Source: DATCKG01 sp036562385 | GTDB taxonomy: Bacteria > Bacillota > Sulfobacillia > Symbiobacteriales > Symbiobacteriaceae | Direction of reading: 5' to 3' | Assembly (NCBI GenBank): GCA_036562385.1 | Contig: DATCKG010000015.1 | Location: 1 to 54,133 of the forward strand | DNA length: 54,133 nucleotides | Shown here: piece by piece, positions 43,968-51,481 of the stretch | Position numbering within the stretch: position 1 is the stretch's first letter | Layout: each line of letters begins with the position of its first letter | Notes under the pieces: generated by a model | The model's input: only the letters and a program-made list of their open reading frames with translations | Told to the model about the DNA's origin: nothing | The model's database searches: none | Made by a program: the position numbers and the translations under genes

Positions 43968-43996
43968 ATATCATAGTATTTTGATCGGATATCATA
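43968..43996 (-). promoter_or_regulatory. Direct repeats TATGATAT in the tsuA leader
   Basis: Two identical octamers (43968-43975 and 43989-43996, TATGATAT on the minus strand) start exactly 21 bp apart, two helical turns, between the promoter and the tsuA start. This spacing suits a transcription factor binding on one face of the DNA. No known operator consensus is claimed. Confidence 0.45.
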
Positions 43997-44010
43997 ACTT
44001 TGATGAGCCG

Positions 44011-44039
44011 ATTATACGGGGAGGGCTGCCTGCTGTCAA
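44011..44039 (-). promoter_or_regulatory. Perfect consensus promoter of tsuAB with overlapping palindrome
   Basis: On the minus strand TTGACA (44034-44039) and TATAAT (44011-44016) have a 17-bp spacer. A perfect inverted repeat GGCTGCCTG/CAGGCAGCC (44024-44032 with 44040-44048) straddles the -35 box and could be an operator. A core this strong usually needs repression. Confidence 0.8.
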
Positions 44040-44153
44040 CAGGCAGCCGTGAAAAACCCCGGCAGGAAGGGCGGCAGCCTTCCCGCCGGGGGTGTCCCGC
44101 AGGCTCCCTGCCGGGTCCGGACGGCTTGCCGGCCGCACCGGCTCTGGCAGGAT

Positions 44154-44182
44154 TTGTCCTCTTTATCACGAAATATTCTTAT
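44154..44182 (+). promoter_or_regulatory. Possible promoter of the HAD phosphatase gene
   Basis: TTGTCC (44154-44159) and TCTTAT (44177-44182) have a 17-bp spacer in an AT-rich patch. The stretch 44040-44150 holds GC-rich inverted repeats but no gene. Confidence 0.4.
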
Positions 44183-44276
44183 TCGTCATGTTCCATGCAC
44201 ATATCCTCGCTGCACACGAAGAAGCGACCGAGGAGTATGGGGCCCCACCCGGGGCCGCAAGGCAGGAGGATGCGAG

Positions 44277-44957
44277 ATGGGCATTCGATTGGCAGTCTTC
44301 GACCTGGATGGCACGCTGCTGACAGGAAGCAAGACGGTGATGCCCACCCTGGCGCGGCAGTTGTGGCGGACGGGTCAACACAGGCTGTGGGGCACCTGGG
44401 TGTTTGTCGCGGCCGCCAGTCTGAAGCTTCTGCGGCGGCTGGGGCTCGTGGACAATCACCGCTATACCCTGCTGGGCACCCGCATGGTGGTCCGCTGGAT
44501 GGCCAAGCTGGACCCTGCACTGCTGGAGGAGGTACTGGACCAGACCGCCTGCCAGCTGCTCCGGTCCGCCCGTCCCCAGATGCTGGAGGAACTGCGACAG
44601 CGGCAGACGGAAGGGTACCGGACGGTGATCCTATCCGCCGTGGTCCAGCCCCTGCTGGAGCGGATCGCCGGCGCCCTGGGGTGCGAGGCGGTGGGCACCC
44701 CGCTGGAGCAGACCCCCGACGGCCGCCTCACGGGCAGGATGGGGCCCTTCTGCTCCGGAACGGGGAAGCGGGAGGCCCTGTTCGCCTGGGCAGCCCGCCT
44801 GGGCGAGCCCGTGGACTGGGCCCACAGCCTCGCCTACGCCGACACCCTGCCGGACGTGGCCGTGCTGGAGACGGTGGGTGAAGCGGTGGCAGTGGCTCCG
44901 GAACCCCGACTCCGGCGCTGGGCCGCGGAGCGGGGCTGGCGGGTGATCGAGGGATAA
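44277..44957 (+). CDS. HAD-superfamily (SerB-like, IB) phosphatase
   Basis: This 226-residue HAD hydrolase has motif I AVFDLDGTLL at residues about 6-15, motif II VILSAVVQPLLERIA, a GKREALFAWA Lys and motif III AYADTLPDVAVLE. The C-terminal VAVAPEPRLRRWAAERGWRVI is typical of the IB group related to phosphoserine phosphatase. The substrate is unknown. ATG 44277 follows GGAGG; the longer frame to 44049 is non-coding leader. It is convergent with recG. Confidence 0.85.
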   Translation: MGIRLAVFDLDGTLLTGSKTVMPTLARQLWRTGQHRLWGTWVFVAAASLKLLRRLGLVDNHRYTLLGTRMVVRWMAKLDPALLEEVLDQTACQLLRSARPQMLEELRQRQTEGYRTVILSAVVQPLLERIAGALGCEAVGTPLEQTPDGRLTGRMGPFCSGTGKREALFAWAARLGEPVDWAHSLAYADTLPDVAVLETVGEAVAVAPEPRLRRWAAERGWRVIEG

Positions 44958-44975
44958 GATCGCTCCGCCAGCCCC

Positions 44976-47081
44976 TCAGCTTACCAGAATCAGCCCGAAC
45001 CGGTCGCCCAGGCGGTTCTGTACCGCCTCCCGCAAGGCAGCATGCTCGGGGCGCCTGAGCCCCGGATCCTCCTCCACCAGCCGCTCGGCCTCTTTCCGGG
45101 CCCGCTCCAGGATCTCCAGATCCCGGATCGGGTTGGCCACCTTCAGGTCAGGCATGCCGTGCTGCCGGGTCCCGAAGAACTCCCCCGGCCCCCGCAGCTC
45201 CAGGTCTTTTTCCGACAGGGAAAAGCCGTCGGTGTACTTCTGCATGATCTGCATCCGCAGCCGCGCCTCCGGGGTCTTGGCATCGGTGATCAGCACGCAA
45301 TAGGACTGGTGCGGTCCCCGGCCCACACGGCCCCGGAGCTGGTGCAGCTGCGACAGCCCGAACCGGTCCGCTCCCTCGATGATGATCATGGAGGCGTTGG
45401 GCACGTCCACCCCCACCTCCACCACCGTGGTGGCCACCAACACCTGGGTCTCGCCCCGGCGGAAGGCCTCCATGGCAGCCTCTTTCTCCTCCGTCTTCAT
45501 GCGGCCGTGCAGGAGACCGAACCGGACCCACGGGTACCGCTTCTGCAGCAGGTCCCGCCACTCGGTGGCGGCCTGGGCCTCCAGCTTGTCCGATTCCTCC
45601 ACCAGCGGGCAGATCACATACCCCTGCCGGCCGGCGGCCACCTCCCGGTGGATCAGGTGGTCATAGACCTGCCACCGGGCCGACTCCGGCCGCCAGTAGG
45701 TGCCCACCGGCTTACGGCCGGGGGGAAGCTGATCGATCACCGAGACGTCCAGGTCCCCGTAGACCGTCAGGGCCAGGGTCCGGGGAATCGGGGTGGCAGT
45801 CATCACCAGCACGTCGGGGGTAGAGCCCTTGTTCTGCAGCCGCGCCCGCTGCCGCACCCCGAACCGGTGCTGTTCGTCGGTGATCACAAGCGACAGATCA
45901 TGAAACTGGACATCCTCTTCGATCAGGGCGTGGGTGCCCACGGCGATGTGGGCCAGCCCCATCCGCAGCATGCCCAGGATGTGCTCCCGCTCTTTCCGGG
46001 GCAGGGAACCGGTGACCAGCACCACCTCCACCCCCAGGGGCTGGAAGATCCGGCGGAGATTCAGGTAGTGCTGTTCCGCGAGGATCTCGGTGGGCGCCAT
46101 GAGCACCCCCTGGTGACCGCTGTCCACCGCCTTGGCCAGGGCAAACGCGGCCACCATGGTCTTGCCGGAACCCACATCCCCCTGTACCAGCCGGTTCATG
46201 GGACGGGGAGAGGCCATGTCTTCCTTGATTTCCCGGATCACCCGTTCCTGGGCTTCGGTAAGCCGGAAGGGCAGTGAGGCCATCAGTCCCCGGGTTACCT
46301 CGCCGTCGGGTCCATGAGCAATGCCGGTGGCCTCCACGGTATTGGCCCGCCGCACCAGGGCGAGCCCTGTCTGGAGCACCAGCAACTCTTCAAAGGCCAG
46401 GGTCTCCCGGGCTTTGGCCCGCAACTCCTCATCGGGCGGAAAGTGAATCGCCCGCCACGCGTCGGCAGCGCGCAGCAGCCCCTGCCGCTCCACCACCGCC
46501 AGGGGGATCACCTGGGGCATCCGGTCCGCCGCCAGCTCCAACGCCTGCTTCACCGCCCGGCGCACATCCCGCGGGTTGAGATTGCCCGTGAGCGGGTAGA
46601 TGGGGACGATGCGTCCGGCGTTGATGGGATCCACCGCCCCGTCCTCATCCACCAGCTCCCACTCCGGGTTGGTGATCTGGACCAGGTGGCCCCACCGCTC
46701 CACTTCCCCGGAGAAGATCACCTCCCGGCCCACGGGAAAACGCTTGGCCATCCACGGCTGGTTGAACCAGACCCCGGCTGCGGAACCAGAGCCGTCGCTG
46801 ATCAGCACCTTGACCAGCGTCAGGTTCCCCCGCACGCGCTGCTCCGTGACGCCGACGACCTTGCCCCGGAGGGTCTCCACCTGCCCCGGTTGCGCATCAG
46901 CAATCCGCCGAAACCGGCTGTAGTCACGATAGGTGCGAGGTACCCGCTCAATCAGGTCCCGCACCACAAACAGCCCCTGTTTGTGCAGATCCTTGGCACG
47001 GGCCGGCCCGATGCCCTTCAGGTACTGCACCGGCCGCTGCAGTGGATCCGCAGCGGAAAAGGTCCGTTCTGTCGGAGCCAA
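44976..47081 (-). CDS. recG: ATP-dependent DNA helicase RecG
   Basis: This 701-residue branch-migration helicase acts on stalled forks and Holliday junctions. The N-terminal wedge/OB domain (LKGIGPARAKDL, LRGKVVGVTEQR) precedes motifs Ia APTEILAEQH, Walker A QGDVGSGKT, the DEQH box and MTATPIPRTLALT. The C-terminal helicase domain has QLRGRVGRGPHQSYC and GPGEFFGTRQHG. The start is TTG 47081 with GAGGTGAG upstream. It is separated from fakA by a terminator. Confidence 0.96.
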   Translation of the reverse strand: MAPTERTFSAADPLQRPVQYLKGIGPARAKDLHKQGLFVVRDLIERVPRTYRDYSRFRRIADAQPGQVETLRGKVVGVTEQRVRGNLTLVKVLISDGSGSAAGVWFNQPWMAKRFPVGREVIFSGEVERWGHLVQITNPEWELVDEDGAVDPINAGRIVPIYPLTGNLNPRDVRRAVKQALELAADRMPQVIPLAVVERQGLLRAADAWRAIHFPPDEELRAKARETLAFEELLVLQTGLALVRRANTVEATGIAHGPDGEVTRGLMASLPFRLTEAQERVIREIKEDMASPRPMNRLVQGDVGSGKTMVAAFALAKAVDSGHQGVLMAPTEILAEQHYLNLRRIFQPLGVEVVLVTGSLPRKEREHILGMLRMGLAHIAVGTHALIEEDVQFHDLSLVITDEQHRFGVRQRARLQNKGSTPDVLVMTATPIPRTLALTVYGDLDVSVIDQLPPGRKPVGTYWRPESARWQVYDHLIHREVAAGRQGYVICPLVEESDKLEAQAATEWRDLLQKRYPWVRFGLLHGRMKTEEKEAAMEAFRRGETQVLVATTVVEVGVDVPNASMIIIEGADRFGLSQLHQLRGRVGRGPHQSYCVLITDAKTPEARLRMQIMQKYTDGFSLSEKDLELRGPGEFFGTRQHGMPDLKVANPIRDLEILERARKEAERLVEEDPGLRRPEHAALREAVQNRLGDRFGLILVS

Positions 47082-47163
47082 CGGCGCTCACCTCGCTGTA
47101 CTGTTCGCTATGGAGGCGAACGTTTCCTTTCGGCATCGCTGCACACCTTTCCCGGCCCCGCGC

Positions 47164-47190
47164 AAAAGCCGGCAGCCGCGGGCTGCCGGC
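47164..47190 (-). terminator. Rho-independent terminator after fakA
   Basis: A perfect 10-bp stem (47168-47177 with 47181-47190) has a 3-base loop and is followed on the minus strand by TTTTGCG. Confidence 0.8.
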
Positions 47191-47221
47191 CACGTTCGAG
47201 CCTGATTTCGACGCTGCATGC

Positions 47222-48958
47222 TTATTCGAGGCTGAAGACGTAGTAGTAAAGCGGCTGGCCACCGTACTGGACTTCCACCTCATGGTCCGGATAGATCCGG
47301 CGCAGTTCCTCGGCCAAGGCCTGGGCCCGGGCCTCGTCCACACCCTCGCCCCAGTAGAGGGAGATCACCTCGCCGCCGCACTGCTCCACCATCTGCTGCA
47401 GGAGGCCCTTCACAACCTCCTCCGGCGACTGCCCCGTCAGGGTGATCCGGTCATTCCACAGGCCCAGGATATCCCCCTGCCGGATCTGGAGGTCGTCCAC
47501 CGTTGTGTCCCGGACCGAGAAGGTGACCTCCCCGGTCTGAACCTGCTCGATCGCCCGGGCCATGGAAGCCTGGACCTTTTCGACATCCCCTTCCGGCATG
47601 AAAGCGATCATGGCGGCAATGCCCTCAGGGATGCTGCGGGTGGGAACCACCAGGACCCGCTTCTCCGCCAGAGCGGCGGCCTGTTGCGCAGCCAGGATGA
47701 CGTTCTTGTTGTTGGGCAGAACCAGCACCTGCTGCGCGGGGCAGCGGTTGATGGCCGCCAGGAGATCCTGGGTCGAGGGATTCATGGTTTGGCCACCATG
47801 AACCACCTCCGTGGCCCCCAGGGACCGGAAGATCGCCTCCAGCCCGTCGCCCACCGCCACGGCCACCACGTTGATGGCATCGGGCGGCAGTTCGACGGCG
47901 GGTTCCTGCCCATCGGGGCCTGCGGGCGCCGGATCTGCCGCCGGCGCTGGTTCCTCCCGCCGGGCATGCTCCAGCAGGTCCTTGTGCTGCTGCCGCATGT
48001 TGTGGATCACGATATCGTACAGTTCGCCGTATTCGATGCACAGCGAGAGGACCGGTCCGGGATTGGATGCGTGGATGTGTACCTTGGCCAGGTCCTCGCT
48101 GCCCACCACATAAACCGAATCGCCCATGGGCTCCAGCCGCTCCGCCACCTCATCCAGGGGAATCGGGCGGCCGCCCGGGTGCCGGCGAATAAACAACTCG
48201 CAGTCATAAGGGAACCGGATGGTGGAGATTTCCTCGTCCACCCGAAATTCGATGTGCGCGGCCGGAGAGACGTCGTGCCGGGCCTCGTGCCCCACGGCCT
48301 GCGGTTCCTCTGTGGGCGGCGCCTCCGGTTCCGCTTCCATCATGCCGGCCAGCGCTTCGTAGTAGCCCCGGTAGATGAAGGTGAGTCCCTTGCCGCCGGA
48401 GTCCACCACCCCGGCCTTTTTCAACACCGGCAGCAAGTCGGGGGTCCGGGCCAGAGCCGACTCTGCCGCCTCCAGGGCGATGCGCATCACCGTCACCGGC
48501 GACTTGTGGCGGCGGGCCGCCTGCACCGCGGCCTCAGCCGCCTCCCGGGCTACCGTCAGGATGGTGCCCTCCACGGGCTTCATCACCGCCCGATAGGCGG
48601 TGTCCACCCCTTCCTGCAGGGCCAGGGCAAAGCTGAGAGCATCCAGCGTCACATGGCCGTTGCAGGCCTTGGCGAAGCCTCGGAAGAGCTGGGAGAGGAT
48701 GACACCTGAATTCCCCCGAGCACCCATCAGGCTGCCCTGGGCCAGTGCTGCGGCCACCTCGCCGACCGTCCGGCCGCTGGTCTGCTCCACCTCCCGGGTG
48801 GCCGAGGCCATGGTCATCGACATGTTGGTGCCTGTATCACCGTCGGGTACCGGAAAAACGTTAAGGGCGTTGACTGCGTCCTGATTGCTTTCCAGCGTCC
48901 TGGCGGCCCGCCGAATCATCTCCTTCAGCATGTTCCCGTCGATGGCCTGAATGCTCAA
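47222..48958 (-). CDS. fakA: DAK2-domain fatty acid kinase subunit FakA (YloV)
   Basis: This 578-residue protein has an N-terminal DhaL/DAK2 kinase domain (NALNVFPVPDGDTGTNM and GARGNSGVILSQLFRGFAK hold the ATP-Mg site), a middle domain (about 230-330) and a C-terminal domain ending YYYVFSLE. FakA phosphorylates a fatty acid held by a DegV/FakB protein. A Pro/Ala/Glu-rich linker lies near residue 345. The TTG start has GAGGAGG upstream. It follows the Asp23 gene as in B. subtilis yloU-yloV; the DegV gene at 12161 is a candidate partner. Confidence 0.9.
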   Translation of the reverse strand: MSIQAIDGNMLKEMIRRAARTLESNQDAVNALNVFPVPDGDTGTNMSMTMASATREVEQTSGRTVGEVAAALAQGSLMGARGNSGVILSQLFRGFAKACNGHVTLDALSFALALQEGVDTAYRAVMKPVEGTILTVAREAAEAAVQAARRHKSPVTVMRIALEAAESALARTPDLLPVLKKAGVVDSGGKGLTFIYRGYYEALAGMMEAEPEAPPTEEPQAVGHEARHDVSPAAHIEFRVDEEISTIRFPYDCELFIRRHPGGRPIPLDEVAERLEPMGDSVYVVGSEDLAKVHIHASNPGPVLSLCIEYGELYDIVIHNMRQQHKDLLEHARREEPAPAADPAPAGPDGQEPAVELPPDAINVVAVAVGDGLEAIFRSLGATEVVHGGQTMNPSTQDLLAAINRCPAQQVLVLPNNKNVILAAQQAAALAEKRVLVVPTRSIPEGIAAMIAFMPEGDVEKVQASMARAIEQVQTGEVTFSVRDTTVDDLQIRQGDILGLWNDRITLTGQSPEEVVKGLLQQMVEQCGGEVISLYWGEGVDEARAQALAEELRRIYPDHEVEVQYGGQPLYYYVFSLE

Positions 48959-49017
48959 GGTACAGGTGCCTCCTCACCCCGCACGGGCGCCTCCCCGCGC
49001 AGACCTAATGGTAGTGT

Positions 49018-49383
49018 TCACCGGTCTGCCATGCCTACCTTCACGCCTTCCACATGAATGCGCACAGCGCGTACGCGCAGCCCGGTGTACGTTTCTATTA
49101 CATATCGCACCTTACCGGTCACGTTCTTTCCGATCTCAGAGATCCGCGTACCATAGCCTACCACAACATGAAGATCAATCTCAACAGCATCATCTTCAAG
49201 GGAAACCTCGACGCCCTTGGCCAGGTTCTCCCGTCCCAACAGCTCCGCCAAGCCGTCCTTCAGGCGGGAACCGGCCATGCCCACGATCCCGTAGCACTCG
49301 GTGGTGGCCAGGCCCGCCATGGTGGCAATCACATCCTCGGAGAGATGGATGCGGCCCAGTTCCGTCACGATTTCCTTGCCCAC
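49018..49383 (-). CDS. Asp23/YloU family alkaline-shock-type protein
   Basis: This 121-residue Asp23 protein has the typical GRIHLSEDVIATMAGLATTECYGIVGMAG and EIDLHVVVGYGTRISEIG segments. Members are membrane-associated or cytosolic proteins linked to envelope stress. GTG 49383 follows GGAGGGGG. The pair with fakA and the divergent rpmB is conserved in Firmicutes. Confidence 0.93.
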   Translation of the reverse strand: MGKEIVTELGRIHLSEDVIATMAGLATTECYGIVGMAGSRLKDGLAELLGRENLAKGVEVSLEDDAVEIDLHVVVGYGTRISEIGKNVTGKVRYVIETYTGLRVRAVRIHVEGVKVGMADR

Positions 49384-49449
49384 CGGGCCCCCTCCTTTCC
49401 GGATTCCGTCTGGGTCGCCCTGCCGTCCCCGGGGATCCGGGGGCTCGCC

Positions 49450-49479
49450 TTGCCAGCCTTGTGAAGCTTGTGGTATGAT
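49450..49479 (+). promoter_or_regulatory. Promoter of rpmB
   Basis: TTGCCA (49450-49455) and TATGAT (49474-49479) have an 18-bp spacer, about 60 bp before the rpmB start. Confidence 0.5.
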
Positions 49480-49540
49480 GTGGACTGTGCCTTTCACGTG
49501 ATGTTCAGTGGTGGCGTTTCACCGTAAGGAGGTGTCCTGG

Positions 49541-49732
49541 TTGGCAAGGCGTTGCGAAGTCTGCGGCAAGTCGATCTGGGTCGGTATGCAGGTGAGCCAC
49601 TCCCACGTCCGCACGAAGCGGACCTGGTCCCCGAACATTCAGCGGGTGCGTGCGGTGGTAAATGGCCGCAGGGTCCGGCTGAATGTCTGCACCCGGTGCA
49701 TCCGCAGCGGCAAGGTGCAGCGGGCGGTCTAA
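49541..49732 (+). CDS. rpmB: 50S ribosomal protein L28
   Basis: This 63-residue L28 starts ARRCEVCGKSIWVGMQVSHSH. It has a zinc-type CEVCG plus CTRCI arrangement. TTG 49541 is chosen for AAGGAGGTG upstream and normal L28 length; the frame to 49508 would add 11 residues. A terminator follows at once. It is monocistronic here, with spoVM lying past hslO rather than adjacent as in B. subtilis. Confidence 0.95.
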   Translation: MARRCEVCGKSIWVGMQVSHSHVRTKRTWSPNIQRVRAVVNGRRVRLNVCTRCIRSGKVQRAV

Positions 49733-49756
49733 TTCCCAGAGCAACGAAGTAGAGAG

Positions 49757-49790
49757 CCCGGTCGCAAAGGCGACCGGGTTATTCGTTTTT
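49757..49790 (+). terminator. Rho-independent terminator after rpmB
   Basis: A perfect 9-bp stem (49757-49765 with 49770-49778) has an AAAG loop and is followed by TTATTCGTTTTT. It overlaps the hslO stop region. Confidence 0.85.
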
Positions 49791-50684
49791 CCCTGCCTCC
49801 GAGGCCGGACGGCGTTCCCGCTGCGCCTCCAACAATTCCTCCTGCGTGAACCGGTATACTTCCCCACAGAACTGGCAGGTCAGTTCCGCGCCCTTTCCCT
49901 CCCGGACCATCGCCTCCAACTCCGCCAGGTCCAGGGCGGCCAGGAGTCCCCGAGCCCGCTCCCGGCTGCAGCGGCACGCGAAGCGAACGGGCCGGCGTTC
50001 CAGGATCCGGTACTCCACACCGGCCAACACCGCATCCAGGATCTGCTCGGGCGTCATGCCCTGCTCCACCGCCAGGCTGACCCCGGGCATGGCACGGATG
50101 TTCTCTTCCAGCCGCTGCCGGTCCTCGTCACTGGCCGCCGGCAGAAGCTGAACCAGGTAGCCTCCCGCGGCCACCACGTGGCCGTCTGGCGCTACCCGCA
50201 CCCCCAGAGCCACCGCCGAGGGGGTCTGCTCCGAGCGGGACAGGTAGTAAGCCAGATCCTCACCCAACTCGCCGGAGATCAGTTCCGCGGTCCCGGTGTA
50301 GATCCCTTCCAGGGCGAGCTGGCGGGTGACGTACAGGTACCCGCGTCCCACAGCCCCGGCCACGTCCAGCTTTCCCTGGGCATTCAAAACCAGGTCCACA
50401 TGGGGGTTCAGCACATACCCGCGTCCGTTGCCCTGCTCGTCGGCATCGCAGGTGATGCGCCCCAGGGGACCATCCCCCTCCACCCGAAGGGTCACCGATT
50501 CCTTCGGGTCCTTCAGGGTGGCGCTGAGCAGCAGGGTTCCGGTCAGGGCACGGCCCAGGGCCGCGGTGGCGGTGGGCCAGGTGTCGTGACGGCGCCGGGC
50601 CTCCTCGACGGTCTCCGTTGTCCGGGCGGCAAAGGCCCGGATGCTCCCGTCGGCGGAGATGGCCCGAACCATGTAGTCTGTCAT
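49779..50684 (-). CDS. hslO: 33 kDa redox-regulated chaperone Hsp33
   Basis: This 301-residue chaperone is activated by oxidation. The N-terminal domain starts DYMVRAISADGSIRAFAA; the C-terminal zinc/redox switch has CRC (near 233) and CQFC (near 266), the CxC...CxxC pattern. It holds unfolding proteins under peroxide plus heat. It is convergent with rpmB, with its own promoter upstream. Confidence 0.95.
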   Translation of the reverse strand: MTDYMVRAISADGSIRAFAARTTETVEEARRRHDTWPTATAALGRALTGTLLLSATLKDPKESVTLRVEGDGPLGRITCDADEQGNGRGYVLNPHVDLVLNAQGKLDVAGAVGRGYLYVTRQLALEGIYTGTAELISGELGEDLAYYLSRSEQTPSAVALGVRVAPDGHVVAAGGYLVQLLPAASDEDRQRLEENIRAMPGVSLAVEQGMTPEQILDAVLAGVEYRILERRPVRFACRCSRERARGLLAALDLAELEAMVREGKGAELTCQFCGEVYRFTQEELLEAQRERRPASEAGKNE

Positions 50685-50716
50685 GGTGAAACCTCCGAGT
50701 GGACAAGTCTCTCTTG

Positions 50717-50760
50717 ATTATAACGAAAGCGAGGTCCCGGCGACAAACCGTCGCCGGGAC
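50717..50760 (-). promoter_or_regulatory. hslO promoter overlapping a hairpin that may end the spoVM transcript
   Basis: On the minus strand TTGTCG (50741-50746) and TATAAT (50717-50722) have an 18-bp spacer. A perfect 11-bp stem (50734-50744 with 50750-50760) covers the -35 region. It lies downstream of spoVM and could terminate that transcript, though its U tract is weak. Confidence 0.5.
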
Positions 50761-50815
50761 GCACGGGCCCACCGTGATCGGTTTTTCCCTGGGGGCGTGC
50801 CCCGGCGTCATCCGC

Positions 50816-50920
50816 CTAAGCCACGTCCCCGCTCTTGTCCCTCCTGCCGGAGAAGACGGCCAAAATCGCCATGACCAGGCGGCCAAGCGGTTTCGGCAGC
50901 TTGATGACGGCGATGCGCAC
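50816..50920 (-). CDS. spoVM: Stage V sporulation protein M (SpoVM)
   Basis: This 34-residue peptide begins RIAVIKLPKPLGRLVMAIL. It aligns without gaps to B. subtilis SpoVM (26 residues; KLPK and the following LG, V, A and L positions shared), including the helix-breaking Pro9. SpoVM is an amphipathic helix that senses the convex forespore membrane and anchors SpoIVA, starting coat assembly. The GTG start at 50920 has AAGGGGGG upstream. A hydrophilic tail (SGRRDKSGDVA) extends past the B. subtilis end. It lies in the rpmB/yloU/yloV neighbourhood as in Bacillus. Confidence 0.85.
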   Translation of the reverse strand: MRIAVIKLPKPLGRLVMAILAVFSGRRDKSGDVA

Positions 50921-50949
50921 AAAGGTGCCCCCCTTCCGGCCGGCCGCGG

Positions 50950-51114
50950 CTACCGGCTCACTAGCGAATATCCCACGTAGGCAACAAGGCCCCCGAGTAC
51001 CACATAGACGAACACGGGCATTGCCAGGAATATGATGATGGCACCCACCGCAATCAAGGCAAAGCCGACGGCCTTGGATGGAAGCGTCTTCTTCCTGCCC
51101 AGCCCGATTCGCAT
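50950..51114 (-). CDS. Small two-helix membrane protein upstream of spoVM
   Basis: This 54-residue ORF starts at ATG 51114 after a GGGGGGTGG stretch. A basic N-terminus (RIGLGRKKTLPSK) is followed by two adjacent hydrophobic segments (about 15-32 and 33-50) and an SLVSR end. The family is not recognised. It is 29 bp upstream of spoVM on the same strand and so may be cotranscribed; a sporulation link is inference only. Confidence 0.6.
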   Translation of the reverse strand: MRIGLGRKKTLPSKAVGFALIAVGAIIIFLAMPVFVYVVLGGLVAYVGYSLVSR

Positions 51115-51259
51115 GGCCACCCCCCCAGCGCCTGTCGGGGCCCGGTCAGTGCTGTACGATATGTGCCCTCCACCTCGAAGGTGACGCTGCGGTCACAGGA
51201 AGAGATCCTGGTGGTGGCCTTTCTCCGGTACCTTATGCAGCACTCCGGGAGAACTTGCC

Positions 51260-51481
51260 TCAGGAAAGCCCCAGCATCTCCACGATGGGTCGCAGCATCT
51301 CCTCCAAGAGCGGCAGGGTATCGTACAGGGTCCACCCCTTCATGACAGCAAAGCTGAAGGCGAAGCTGATGGCCAGCAGCACCCAGAATGCGCGCAACTC
51401 CGCGGTCTGCTGCCGGATCACCATGCCCGGGACCTCCAGCAGGATGATCAAGAGGAACGCCGCGATCAGCAGCAGGGTCAT
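51260..51481 (-). CDS. Small two-helix protein of the germinant receptor operon (D-subunit-like)
   Basis: This 73-residue protein has two membrane helices (LLLIAAFLLIILLEV at about 3-18; FWVLLAISFAFSFAV at about 31-46) and an acidic amphipathic tail. Its ATG overlaps the gerC stop codon (ATGA). Small two-helix D subunits encoded at the end of ger operons in some Bacillus species modulate receptor activity. Sequence identity to those was not checked. Positions 51115-51259 hold no gene that I can support. Confidence 0.7.
   Translation of the reverse strand: MTLLLIAAFLLIILLEVPGMVIRQQTAELRAFWVLLAISFAFSFAVMKGWTLYDTLPLLEEMLRPIVEMLGLS

Noticed and set aside
44057..44090. GC hairpin upstream of the HAD gene as a terminator or riboswitch
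   Set aside because: No plus-strand gene precedes it, no U tract follows, and no riboswitch core was recognised.
47050..47140. Leader peptide (PKGNVRLHSEQYSEV...) before recG
   Set aside because: The frame runs on into recG in another frame without a stop or regulatory codon cluster.
51115..51259. Sigma-E promoter before the 54-residue gene and spoVM
   Set aside because: CATATCGT resembles a -10 only loosely and no -35 lies at a proper distance.
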